Shown: one piece after another, positions 55,503 through 64,000 of the stretch
Layout: the number at the start of each line of letters is the position of its first letter
Numbering within the stretch: the first letter of the stretch is position 1
DNA from: Amyelois transitella
Taxonomy: Eukaryota; Arthropoda; Insecta; Lepidoptera; Pyralidae
Reading direction: 5' to 3'
Length of the DNA: 64,000 bases
Assembly: GCF_032362555.1 (NCBI RefSeq)
Contig: NC_083534.1
Span: forward strand, 1,888,001-1,952,000
Translations under genes and position numbers: made by a program
Notes under the pieces: generated by a model
Told to the model about the DNA's origin: nothing
The model's database searches: none
Seen by the model: only the letters and a program-made list of their open reading frames with translations

Positions 55503-55606
55503 CAGTGTGGTTTCCGGCACCAATACAAAAAATAATAGGACCACTCCATGGGAGATAGATGGAGTGGTCCTATTTTTTTTTCTATTGGTGGCGGGAACCA
55601 CACGGC
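55503..55606. repeat. Two family A ends joined head to head (104-bp foldback)
   Basis: 'gtgtggtttccggcaccaatac...ggaccactccat' (55503-55550) faces its inverted copy 'atggagtggtcctat...ctattggtggcgggaaccacac' (55558-55605). Confidence 0.9.
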
Positions 55607-56140
55607 ACACTATTCACTATTGCCTTGAAAATCCTCGTTCGCTACTGAATACGAATACAGATTCACTTTCGAAGAGAAATAAATTAAATAAATAAAATAG
55701 GTTAGAAAATCTTCACTTAGCCAATTGTGTTTTGCCTAAATCCTAAATAAAAAAAATAAAAAGATATCAAAATTATCAAGAGACGCAATAACCATATGTT
55801 TGCCTGGAAGAGAACCTAATGCAGTCAGTCAACACCTAGTTTAAGTTAATTAAGAAAACACTTAATACATTATACAGAAGCCAGACTCTCGTTAACAACA
55901 TTCACAAAGGATTAATCGCCATTTTTTTTCCTATTCCCTATCATATTATAGTACATCACAAAATAGATAGGAAGGGAATCGGAACAAATGTTTATCTCTT
56001 TCCATTTGGTTTGATAAGAAAGAGATATAACTTAAAAAAAGTCAAAGTCTTTCAACAGTATGGCTTGCAATGAGTAATTATGTGATTTCGTATCTATTCA
56101 AACTGGTATATATGTAGTTATCGGTAATAATAATAATAAA
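55607..56140. other. Spacer, nothing recognised
   Basis: AT-rich; no gene or clear repeat. Confidence 0.5.
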
Positions 56141-56257
56141 ACTATCTGAAAATAAGTATGAACCCCGAGGACCTAGAGTTTCTACCCCAGAAGGTTCAAA
56201 TTATAATAATAATATAATATTTGAACCTTTTGGGGTATACTTATTTTTAGATAGTCA
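56141..56257. repeat. Nested foldback (MITE-like)
   Basis: Inner arms TACCCCAGAAGGTTCAAAT (56183-56201) and ATTTGAACCTTTTGGGGTA (56219-56237). Outer arms ACTATCTGAAAATAAGTAT and ATACTTATTTTTAGATAGT lie at the flanks. Confidence 0.8.
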
Positions 56258-56523
56258 TTTCAATATAAACTCTAGCCTACAACTACACAAAACTACGGTT
56301 TTCAACATTTACAACAAACAATATTTCTGGGTCGATTCGTATATATTAAAATGCATAAAAAATTGGTATTTAGTATTTTTTACTTTGCTAAATTTTATCA
56401 ATTTTAAACACAATTTTTTACTTTATGAGCTTTGGCTTAAATAAAAGAATATTTTTTTTTTATTGCACACTTATAAATACATTAGTAAGGTTTATAAAAT
56501 TAAATTTAAATAAACCAGTAAAT

Positions 56524-56600
56524 TAATATAAATTACACAGACTGAGTTAGCCTTACAGAAAGTTCTAGTATTGTGTTACGAGATACTATCTCAATGATAC
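56524..56600 (-). repeat. tRNA-SINE (family B) body, split by the copia element
   Basis: Minus-strand SINE tail 'attacacagactgagttagcc...gtgttacgagatactatctcaatgatac' ends at the LTR and continues after 60468 with 'gatactataatttta', as in intact copies (caacgatactatatttt). Confidence 0.8.
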
Positions 56601-56856
56601 TGTTAGCGACGCGCTCACATTGGTTTTTTATTTGTAAATATTTTTCAATGATGGTTTTGGGCTTATGTCACTGTCGTAGATGTCAATGTCAAGTATTGTG
56701 ATAAGTGTGGCGCGCCTTTTTTGGTTATGATGACGCCAGCACGCCCTTTATGTTTTCCGCAAAATTATAGTTTATTACCATAGTTCAGTGCAAAATATAG
56801 TATTATAATCTGTTACGTGTTTGTTTTACCTAGCCTCACCATCCGTAGTATAAACA
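56601..56856 (+). repeat. copia 5' LTR
   Basis: 256 bp, starts TGTTAGCGACGCGCTCAC, ends CCGTAGTATAAACA. Clearly alignable to the 3' LTR but with many differences, so the insertion is not young. Confidence 0.9.
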
Positions 56857-56937
56857 AGTGGTCATTCGGCCGGATTTTATTTCCTCAACCAGCGCAAACC
56901 AATGAAAAATGGTCAATTGCTGGCAAATAGCGTTTCA

Positions 56938-58290
56938 ATGACTTCCTACGTGACACAAATCATCGAAACAAGCCAAAAATTAAGCGGTTCGAGTTTCTAC
57001 ATCAAAGACGAGTGGGTCGCATAGCTTTTGTTAGCGGGATTAACAGAAAAATAATCTCCTATGATAATGGCGATCGAACATTGCGGCATACCATTAACAG
57101 CAGACGCCAATAAAACAAAGCTGTTGGACATGGAAGAAGGCGGAAACAACGGCGCTTCCAGTTCCAGTGGTGCATTTGCGAGTTTTAAGAAGAACCGGAA
57201 AGTCAACAAAGAAAACGCCCAAATGTCAAAGTCAACACCAAAAGTAATTACATGTTACAAATGTAAACAAACAGGACATTGCCGCAGCCAGTGTAAATTT
57301 TCGAACAAAAATTCGTCGAATACAAATAAAAACAACCGTGCAAGCAGTAATGCGTTTAGCGCCGTGTTCCTGAATGGTGGTTTTTCAAAACCAATTGGTA
57401 TATTGACTCTGGCGCGAGTTTTTATCTTACCGCGAATGAGGAATGATTGGCAAATGTGTCGCGTGATCACAAGATCAAGAAAATAAAGTACCAGTATTAT
57501 GTACTGGAGATGTGCAGATCACAACAAAGACGCGCGCCTGTGAATACGATATTACAGTAGAAGGTGTATTATGCGTGCCGAAGTTGACTACAAATCTGTT
57601 GTCTGTCAATCAACGTATATCAAAAGAAAACAGAATTTCATTTACCCATGATCGTTGTCAGATTTTCAACCGAGCAGGAGTAATGGTGGCTACAGCGTGT
57701 CTGTTGAATGGGGTGTACAAACTAAACATGTCAGAGGATTGCTCATCAGCTGCAGTGTTGGTATCTAGTGAAGTTTGTCAGAAACGTCTTGGCCATAGCA
57801 AGTCAGTACTTGAACAAAATGCAAGCTGTTCAGGGATTGATACTTGATGGTAGAAGTGATATATCAAAGTCATCATGTGTTGCCTGCTGTGAGGGCAAAC
57901 AGAGCCGCTTACCTTTTCCCAAAGAAGGTAGCAGAAGTACAGGGTTACTGCATCTTTGTGGACCGATGGAAAACCGGTCAATAGGTGGTTCTAGATATTT
58001 CATCCTGTTCATAGATGACTCCAGTCGTATGATATTACGTACGTATATTTATTTTTTGAAATCAAAGGATGAGGTATTGAAATGCTTTCAACAATATAAA
58101 GCAGAGGTTGAGAATCAACTTAATCGCAGCATTAAGATCTTGAGAAGTGACAATGGGACAGAATTCTGTAACAGCAAGTTTGATGATATTTTGATTTCGC
58201 TTGGTATAAGTACATCACAAAACAAACCCATACACACCTGAGATGAATGGTCTCTCAGAAAGATTTAACCGAACTATTGTTGAGAAAGCA
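56938..58290 (+). pseudogene. copia gag-protease-integrase fragment 1
   Basis: The gag C-terminal region starts near 56938, with in-frame stops TAG (57022-57024) and TAA (57052-57054), then an open stretch with a CCHC zinc knuckle (CYKCKQTGHCRSQC, near 57255). The aspartic protease motif DSGAS (57404-57418) is one frame off. An open block at 57512-57847 (CVPKLTTNLLSVNQ) is the protease-integrase junction. 57768-58290, over two frames, is the integrase core (FILFIDDSSRM, LRSDNGTEFCN, NGLSERFNRTIVEKA). Several frameshifts make it non-functional. Confidence 0.85.
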
Positions 58291-59155
58291 AGGTAATTAT
58301 TGTGGCTAATGATAACAAAGTTCCAGTAAAGTGTTCAGGCAATGTGCAGATAACCACATGCACATATGATTGCAAATTTGATGTGACAGTGGAAGAGGTT
58401 ATGTGTGTACCGAGTCTCACTACAAACCTTCTGTCAGTGAGTCAACTTATAAAGAAAGGAAACAAAGTGAATTTTAGAGACAATGGCTGTGATGTTTACA
58501 ACAGAGAAGGAGACTTGGTGTCAACGGCTACTTTAGCTAATGGATTATACTATAACAAACTAAACATACCCGTGCACCTATCAGCTGCAGCGGTGACGCC
58601 CAATGAAGTGTGGCATCGACGATTGACACATGTTAATGGTTCTTACCTGAATAACATGCAGCATGCAGTGGAAGGTTTTGACATGGACCAGAAGGCAGAG
58701 ATAAGTACGAATTCCAGTGTGACCTGTTGTGAAGGGAAGCAAAGTCGTCTACCTTTTCCCAACGGTGGCAATAGAAGCACTCAGCTATTAGATGTCATCC
58801 ATAGAGACGTGTGCGGGTCGATTGAGAACGCCTCTCCGGGGGGATCAAGGTATTTTATATATTTTATAGATGACTTTAGCCGCATGACTCACATTTATTT
58901 TATGAACAACAAGAGTGAATCATTTCAATGTTTTAGAAACTATGTATCCAAAGTAGAAAATGAATTGAGTCGAAAAATTAAAACCTTACGCACTGACAAT
59001 GGTCGTGATCGTGAAGTTTATAATAATGAATTTAATAATTATTTGAAACAAAAGGGCATAACTGATCAAAAAACAAATGCTTACACGCCAGAGCAAAACG
59101 GGTTGAGTGAGCGAATGAACCGTACAATTGTTGAATAGGCTCGATGTTTATTATT
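58291..59155 (+). pseudogene. copia protease-integrase fragment 2 (different family)
   Basis: An open stretch repeats the region already present in fragment 1, with clearly different sequence. It reads CVPSLTTNLLSVSQLIKKGN, the integrase zinc region WHRRLTHVNGSYL...CCEGKQSRLPFP, then the core YFIDDFSRMTHIYFM, LRTDNGRD and TPEQNGLSERMNRTIVE with a TAG at 59136-59138. It has no gag and no polymerase. Its order after fragment 1 cannot arise from one intact element. Confidence 0.85.
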
Positions 59156-59780
59156 TGATGCTGGATTGAAGAAACTGTATTGGGCAGAGTCAACTAATAA
59201 AGCTGTTTATTTGTGAAGGTTGCTTGTAAAAATACATCGTTTGCCTTTCAGTACTAGTGAGAATAAAACGAGTAAGCCATGTGAGTTGATACATGCATAA
59301 ACGTGCGGAACCACGGAGGTACCATCCGTGGGAGGATCCAGATATTATGTTATTCTTAAAGATGACTACTCAAACTGCAGATCAGTGTACTTTGTAAAAG
59401 GCAAAGATGAAATGAGAAAGTGTATTGAGAATTTTTTTGTGACAATCCGAGTGCTATAATGTTAGCGAACACTGATTGTGTAAAAAGATTCAAACATATT
59501 GATATAAGATTTCATTTTATAAAAGAGTTGATCAAAAGTGGAAAAATAATTTTGAAATATATTTAAACTGAAAACCGAACCGCAGATATTTTCATAAAAG
59601 CGTTAAATAAAAATTTACTATCAAGGTTTATTAAAAATTGTAGTCTGTATAAGTTATAAATAAATATCTTTTCTAAGGGTATATTACATTGAGGGGGGGT
59701 GTTGGTAACAATGTAATAGGCGTGTTTTTTATATTTTTATGCTGGTAACACTGCTGGTACTGTTCTATTCAATAGTGTGC
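59156..59780 (+). pseudogene. copia remnants 3: integrase scrap, RNase H end, purine tract and LTR start
   Basis: 59300-59450 encodes, over several frames, GGSRYYVILKDDYS-like integrase. About 59484-59640 reads RFKHIDIRFHFIKELIKSG and TADIFIKAL, the copia RNase H C-terminus. 'ttgagggggggtgttggtaacaatg' (59690-59714) is a purine tract followed by a TGTTGG LTR start unlike the outer LTRs. These look like an older inserted copia remnant. Confidence 0.7.
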
Positions 59781-59789
59781 GCTACTAAG

Positions 59790-60035
59790 AGTTTGTTTGT
59801 TTGTTTGAACGCGCTAATCTCAAGAACTACAGGTTCGAATTGACAAATTCTTTGTGTTGAATAGACCATTTATCGAGGAAGGCTTTAGGCTGTATAACAT
59901 CACGCTGCACTACGCCGCAGCGAAGAAATAATAAAAAAATGTGCAAAAAACGGGGTAAATTATCCATCCTTGAAGGCTTCAATGAAGCCCGAAATAACTA
60001 TTTCACGCGGACGAAGTCGCGGGCATAGCTAGTCT
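59790..60035 (-). repeat. 'cgcggacgaagtcgcgggc' lepidopteran repeat inside the copia element
   Basis: Inverse of the copy at 49858-50090: starts 'gtttgtttgtttgaacgcgctaatctc' and ends 'cacgcggacgaagtcgcgggcatagctagt'. Confidence 0.9.
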
Positions 60036-60216
60036 CTAACAAAGGTCTTCGTGCCACTTTAACCATTGTTTTTGCTTATAATTCAAAATAGACGCTCGTA
60101 TTAAACCTTTAGAGACGATCTTTTTGGGTAAAATTTCATGAGTTGCAGCAACTCAACACACGATGTCGTCGTATTCCATTGGGTATTGAGTGCCGTGTCA
60201 GCACTGAGGTGGGGAG

Positions 60217-60468
60217 TGTTAGCGACGCGCTCGCAAAGGTTTTTTGTTTGTTAATATTTCTCAATGATCGTTTTGGGCTTATGTCACTGTCGTAGATGTC
60301 AATGTCAAGTATTGTAAAAGAATGTAGCGCGCTTTTTTTTTGGTTTTGGTGACGTTTTTTGTTTTCCGCAAAATTATATTTTTTTTTTACCATATTTCAG
60401 TGCAAAATATAGTTTATTATAATCTGCTACGTGTTTGTTTTACCTGGCCTGATCATTCGTCGTTAACA
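60217..60468 (+). repeat. copia 3' LTR
   Basis: 252 bp from TGTTAGCGACGCGCTCGC to TTCGTCGTTAACA, followed by the GATAC duplication. Confidence 0.9.
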
Positions 60469-60589
60469 GATACTATAATTTTAACATATATACTTTTTTA
60501 AAAATACATCTAAGACACAACTTTCCGAGATTAGCGCATACATGCAGACGGAGGAAATACTTTAAATAATAAGTTGTGACAATGAAAAA

Positions 60590-60672
60590 TATAGTATCGT
60601 TGAGTTAGTATCCCTTAACACAAGTTTCGAACTTACTTTTAGGCTAACTGAATCTGTGTGATTTATAAAAAA
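60590..60672 (+). repeat. tRNA-SINE (family B) tail fragment
   Basis: 'aaaatatagtatcgttgagttagtatcccttaacacaagtttcgaacttactttt...ctgaatctgtgtgattta'. Confidence 0.85.
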
Positions 60673-60724
60673 AAACATTATGTACAGAAATTATAAATGC
60701 GAACCGACCCGAGAATATAACGAG

Positions 60725-63700
60725 CTACGCAAAATAGTTAAACGGATATAAATACCGCCACCAACTGCTATTTCCACTGCTTTCCTCCTCAGGCGCCCTC
60801 TCCTCCTTCTTACTGTCGCCATCTTGTATTTCCTGCCTGCCATCAGCCTTTTCCTTCTCGCCATTTTTATTTTTACCGCTTTTTTGTGTCACTATTTCAG
60901 TTCCACTAACGCTTTTACACGATTCGAGTCCGCCACTAACGGTTTCCCGTTCGCCATTTTTTGTTTCTTGTCGGCCATTCCCCGTTTCGTGCTCGCCATT
61001 TTTAATTTCCTGCCGGCCATTAGTTGCTTTTTGTTCGCTATTCTGTGTATTTCGATTTTTGGTACTATCGCTGTCCGTTTTAGCTTTATCATTGATTTGT
61101 TCGTTGCACTTTTCTAAAACTACTGGCTTATGCTTGTTTTTGTCAGATTCTGATTTTACTGTGACTAATTCCCCGTCTTTGGATACCGTTTCGGTGGTAA
61201 TTTGTTCCTGTAATAAAAAATATACTGTAAGTAAAAAACAGAACAATATATTGCACCAAAAAAAAACCCATAGGACAATACATACATACATATAGTCACG
61301 TCTACATCCCTTGCGGGGTAGACAGTGCCAATAGTCTCAAAAAGACTGAACGGCTTCATGATGGAATTGAGGTTCAAATAGTGACAGGTTGATAGTGATA
61401 GTCCATATCGCCTACAAGTGGAATCCCTATATTAGTTTATAAGCCTATCCCTTGGTCGCGTTTTACGACATCCATGGGACAGATATGAAGTGGCTCTATT
61501 CTAAAGTGTCGGAAAACACACGGCTATTATTAAAATCTGCAAGGTCAAGAAGGTCAAGGTGGTCAAAAACATTAGATTGATAAGGAAGGTCAGGGTGGTC
61601 AAGGAGGTCAGTAAATCAACTCACCTGCGCCTCTACAATAGCGATGACCGTGTCCGTCTGCGTGCCTTTCTCGTGCGTCTTCATGTCCGACTCCAAGTCA
61701 GGGCCTTGTTTTGATGACTGAAATCATCAGGCTTATTTAACATGTCACGTTTTTATCCCTAACCGGGGTAGACAGAGCCTACGGTCTTAAAAAAGTACAG
61801 AAAGGACACATTCAGATCATTAGCTTAAAGATGGAATTAGATGGAGTGGCATTCGTAAAATAATTACTTCTTTATCCATTACGGGGTAGACAGAGCGAAA
61901 AGTCTCGAAAAGAGTGAAAGGCGACGTTCAGGTATGTGGGTTAATGATGGAATTGAGATACAAATAGTGTCAGATTTAATCGAGATACAAGTAGATATAA
62001 CTATACAAAAGTTATGATACTTTTTTGTAAATAAATCAATCTTTTATATCTATATCTAAATATATTTTTATTACCTCCATATCTTGCTCCCTAATGGCGG
62101 CCTTCGCGTCTCTGTCTAGGCTCGCTTCCGTTTCCGGTCCGAACGCTATGTAGTCGGGGAGGTCCTGTACAATAAAAAATAATATAAAATATCGTTTATT
62201 TCCTCATTTAACAAAGATTGAACACGGTTTCTTAATGCCAGTACTTAGCTAAGTTGGCATGTTACATCAATCCTTGACCTGAAATAGGTTCTTGCGAACC
62301 TGTGCTGCCTACAGGTAGCTAGGCCTCCCCCTCGGATATAAGTATATCCTACTACTATTATAAAGGCGAAAGTTTGTATGGATGTTTGTTACTCTTTCAC
62401 GCAAAAACTACTGAACCGATTACCATGAAATTTGGTATGTAGGTAGCTGAAGACCCAGAATAACACATAGGCTACTTTTTATCCCAGAGTTCCCGCGGGA
62501 TTGATAGGGTTTCCATGCGGGCGAAGTCGCGGGCGGCCTCTAGTAAATAAATAAATACGGGACAAATTACACAGATTCAGTTAGCCTCGAAGTAAGTTCG
62601 AGACTTGTGTTACGAGATACTAATTCAACGATACTATATTTTATAATAAATACTTATATAGCTAAACATCCAAGACCCAGGCCAATCAGAGAAAGTTTGT
62701 TTCTCATCATGCCCTGGCCGGGATTCGAAGGCCAACACAAAGGCCGTATATGGTAGGAGTAATGTCTTAAATCTAGGGAGATTTTTTTTTAAATAGGTAC
62801 CTATGTACCTAGGTAAGGTAGAAAATAATAGGGCAAATCAAATACAATTAATGACTTCATTTTGATTTAGTGTTTTTTTTTCTTATGTCAAATGTGATTC
62901 AGTCGAGAGTGTTCTTAGCTATACAAGATGGCCGCCGACACAAAATGTCGGATCACATATTTTGACGCGAATTCTCTCAATACAGGTATCGAATGGAAGA
63001 TCGTGATAAGTAAAATACTACACAGACATACAATCACGTCTGTATCCATGGCGGGGTGGATAGCGCCAACAGTCTTACAAAGCAGAATTGATGGAAGAAA
63101 TTTTCAAAACTTATTATACATAACGTCAAAATGGCAAAAACAAACAAACAAACTCTTCAGCTTTATAATATTACAGTACTGTTTTATTATCCGACACACC
63201 TGGTGAGTCCTGTGCGCCCTCCAGGCCCTATACTCGGCTGCCGCGCGCGTTTAAACAAACAAACAAACAAACAAACGAACAAACAAACTCTTCAGATTTA
63301 TAATATTACAGTACAGATTTATTATCTAACACACCTGGTGAGTCCTGTGCGCCCTCCAGGCCCTATACTCGGCTGCCGCGCGCGTTTAAACAAACAAACA
63401 AACAAACGAACAAACAAACTCTTCAGATTTATAATATTACTAGAGGCCGCCCGCGACTTCGTCCGCATGGAAACCCTATCAATCCCGCGGGAACTCTGGG
63501 ATAAAAAGTAGCCTATGTGTTATTCTGGGTCTTCAGCTACCTACATACCAAATTTCATGGTAATCGGTTCAGTAGTTTTTGCGTGAAAGAGTAACAAACA
63601 TCCATACATCCATACAAACTTTCGCCTTTATAATAGTAGTAGGATAGTACCTACAGATTTATTATCCGACACACCTGGTGAGTCCTGTGCGCCCTCCAGG

Positions 63701-63839
63701 CCCTATACTCGGCTGCCGCGCGGCGCTGCCTGCCGAGGAAGGCGGGCGCGGCCCTGCCCGTGGCCCAGGTCGCCACGCCGCTCGGCAGCCCCCCCACGGC
63801 CGGCTCCTCGTAGTACGTCAGCACGAATTCCATTCCCGG
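60725..63839 (-). CDS. START-domain-like protein, last four exons (5' part beyond the window)
   Basis: Exons on the minus strand: 63839-63675, 62164-62075, 61717-61625 and 61207-60725, all phase 0 with GT-AG introns. The first reads [20 protein letters not shown] and [18 protein letters not shown], which matches the end of a StAR-related lipid-transfer domain (beta strand, Pro turn, then amphipathic C-terminal helix), PCTP/STARD7-like; this assignment is by resemblance only. The following exons are acidic ([37 protein letters not shown]). The last is a disordered Lys/Glu/Asn tail with repeats of the type [20 protein letters not shown], ending in an aromatic tail [12 protein letters not shown] that could contact membrane. 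Coding exons are GC-rich against AT-rich introns, so this is a host gene. Confidence 0.65.
61287..61530 (+). repeat. Family A repeat in the START gene intron
   Basis: 'acatacatacatatagtcacgtctacatcccttgcggggtagacagtgcc...catgggacagatatgaagtggctctattc'. Confidence 0.9.
61735..61985 (+). repeat. Two diverged family A fragments
   Basis: 'acatgtcacgtttttatccctaaccggggtagacagagcc' and 'tttatccattacggggtagacagagcgaaaagtctcgaaaag', each followed by 'gatggaatt' phrases. Confidence 0.8.
62345..62545 (+). repeat. Family D repeat, good copy
   Basis: 'tatcctactactattataaaggcgaaagtttgtatggatgtttgttactctttcacgc' to 'ccatgcgggcgaagtcgcgggcggcctctagta'. Confidence 0.92.
62548..62732 (-). repeat. tRNA-SINE (family B), head truncated
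   Basis: Minus-strand copy ending at 'ccctggccgggattcgaaggcc', cut just inside the B box. Confidence 0.9.
63140..63410. repeat. Two tandem copies of the START-gene exon end and splice donor
   Basis: Segments 63200-63249 and 63335-63384 are near-identical to the 3' end of the real exon (63675-63724), including CACCAG|GTGTG on the minus strand. Both are joined to 'gcgcgtttaaacaaacaaac' and '(a)aactcttcag.tttataatattacag' sequence, forming a ~135-bp tandem unit. Confidence 0.9.
63436..63650 (-). repeat. Family D repeat in the START gene intron
   Basis: 'actagaggccgcccgcgacttcgtccgcatgg' to 'actttcgcctttataatagtagtaggat', the inverse of 62345-62545. The tandem exon-end copies lie right beside it. 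Confidence 0.92.
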
Positions 63840-63914
63840 CTGGAATTGTGAGGTGATATTAGACACGGGAAAGAGGTAGTCTCTGCCCACCGCTCCGGGA
63901 AAGTGATTTTATAA

Positions 63915-64000
63915 AAATCCATACATACATATCTATGATCACGTCTATATCCCTGATTTTATAAATACATACATACATATGATCACGTCTATATCCCTAA
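63915..64000 (+). repeat. Family A start, tandemly repeated at the window edge
   Basis: 'catacatacatat.(c)tatgatcacgtctatatccct' occurs twice (63921 and 63969). Confidence 0.85.

Larger units (their letters stand above)
56601..60468 (+). mobile_element. Ty1/copia-type LTR retrotransposon, defective and chimeric
   Basis: 5' LTR 56601-56856 and 3' LTR 60217-60468 start TGTTAGCGACGCGC and end ...ACA. A purine tract (gaggtggggag) precedes the 3' LTR, and the 5-bp duplication GATAC flanks the whole (56596-56600, 60469-60473). The interior holds pieces of at least two different copia pol genes, a second purine tract with LTR-like sequence (59690-59780) and an inserted lepidopteran repeat (59790-60035). 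Reverse transcriptase is largely absent, so it is not autonomous. Confidence 0.9.

Noticed and set aside
63131-63511. Open frame with repeated KQTNKQTNK
   Set aside because: It comes from AAACAAAC simple sequence and duplicated exon ends read on the wrong strand.

Overview
This window is animal nuclear DNA, very probably from a moth or butterfly. It is AT-rich, its genes have GT-AG introns, and it carries many copies of the short interspersed repeats typical of Lepidoptera: a repeat containing a 'ccttgcggggtagacagagcc' core, a tRNA-headed SINE, a second tRNA-like SINE with a GGTTCGAATCC box, and the 'cgcgacttcgtccgcg' repeat family. Nothing looks bacterial. I cannot name the species.

Positions 1-36,200 are a dense nest of DNA transposons. 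In order they are: a Mutator-like element (MULE) whose transposase continues into a USP-like protease domain and is split by a LINE (11-4449); PIF/Harbinger element 1 (about 6004-8680); PIF/Harbinger element 2 (about 8900-18408), which carries a 6.2-kb piggyBac insertion (11301-17479); scrambled pieces of Myb/SANT-type Harbinger elements (18857-25021); a truncated piggyBac (26215-28221); a broken hAT (28322-31518) that contains an apparently complete piggyBac (28712-31110); and a 4.1-kb TIR element with one 867-residue ORF whose layout suggests a DD34E nuclease (about 31733-35869). This last element sits in a repeat whose uninterrupted copy lies at 25587-26095, so its edges can be read directly.

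The most striking organisation is in the two Harbinger elements. Each carries a transposase on the minus strand and a MADF-BESS DNA-binding partner on the plus strand, and the exons interlock: each gene has an exon inside an intron of the other. In element 2 the piggyBac insertion breaks the partner gene's exon but lies in the transposase intron.

Positions 36,200-64,000 are host-like sequence with interspersed repeats. Two multi-exon host genes can be read. One is an unrecognised six-exon gene on the plus strand (45655-51301, 306 residues). The other is the 3' part of a minus-strand gene that I read as a START lipid-transfer-domain protein (60725-63839, entering from beyond the right edge). 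Between them is a chimeric, defective Ty1/copia-type LTR element (56601-60468) with a 5-bp target duplication, inserted into a tRNA-type SINE. All calls come from reading the sequence; no database search was possible.
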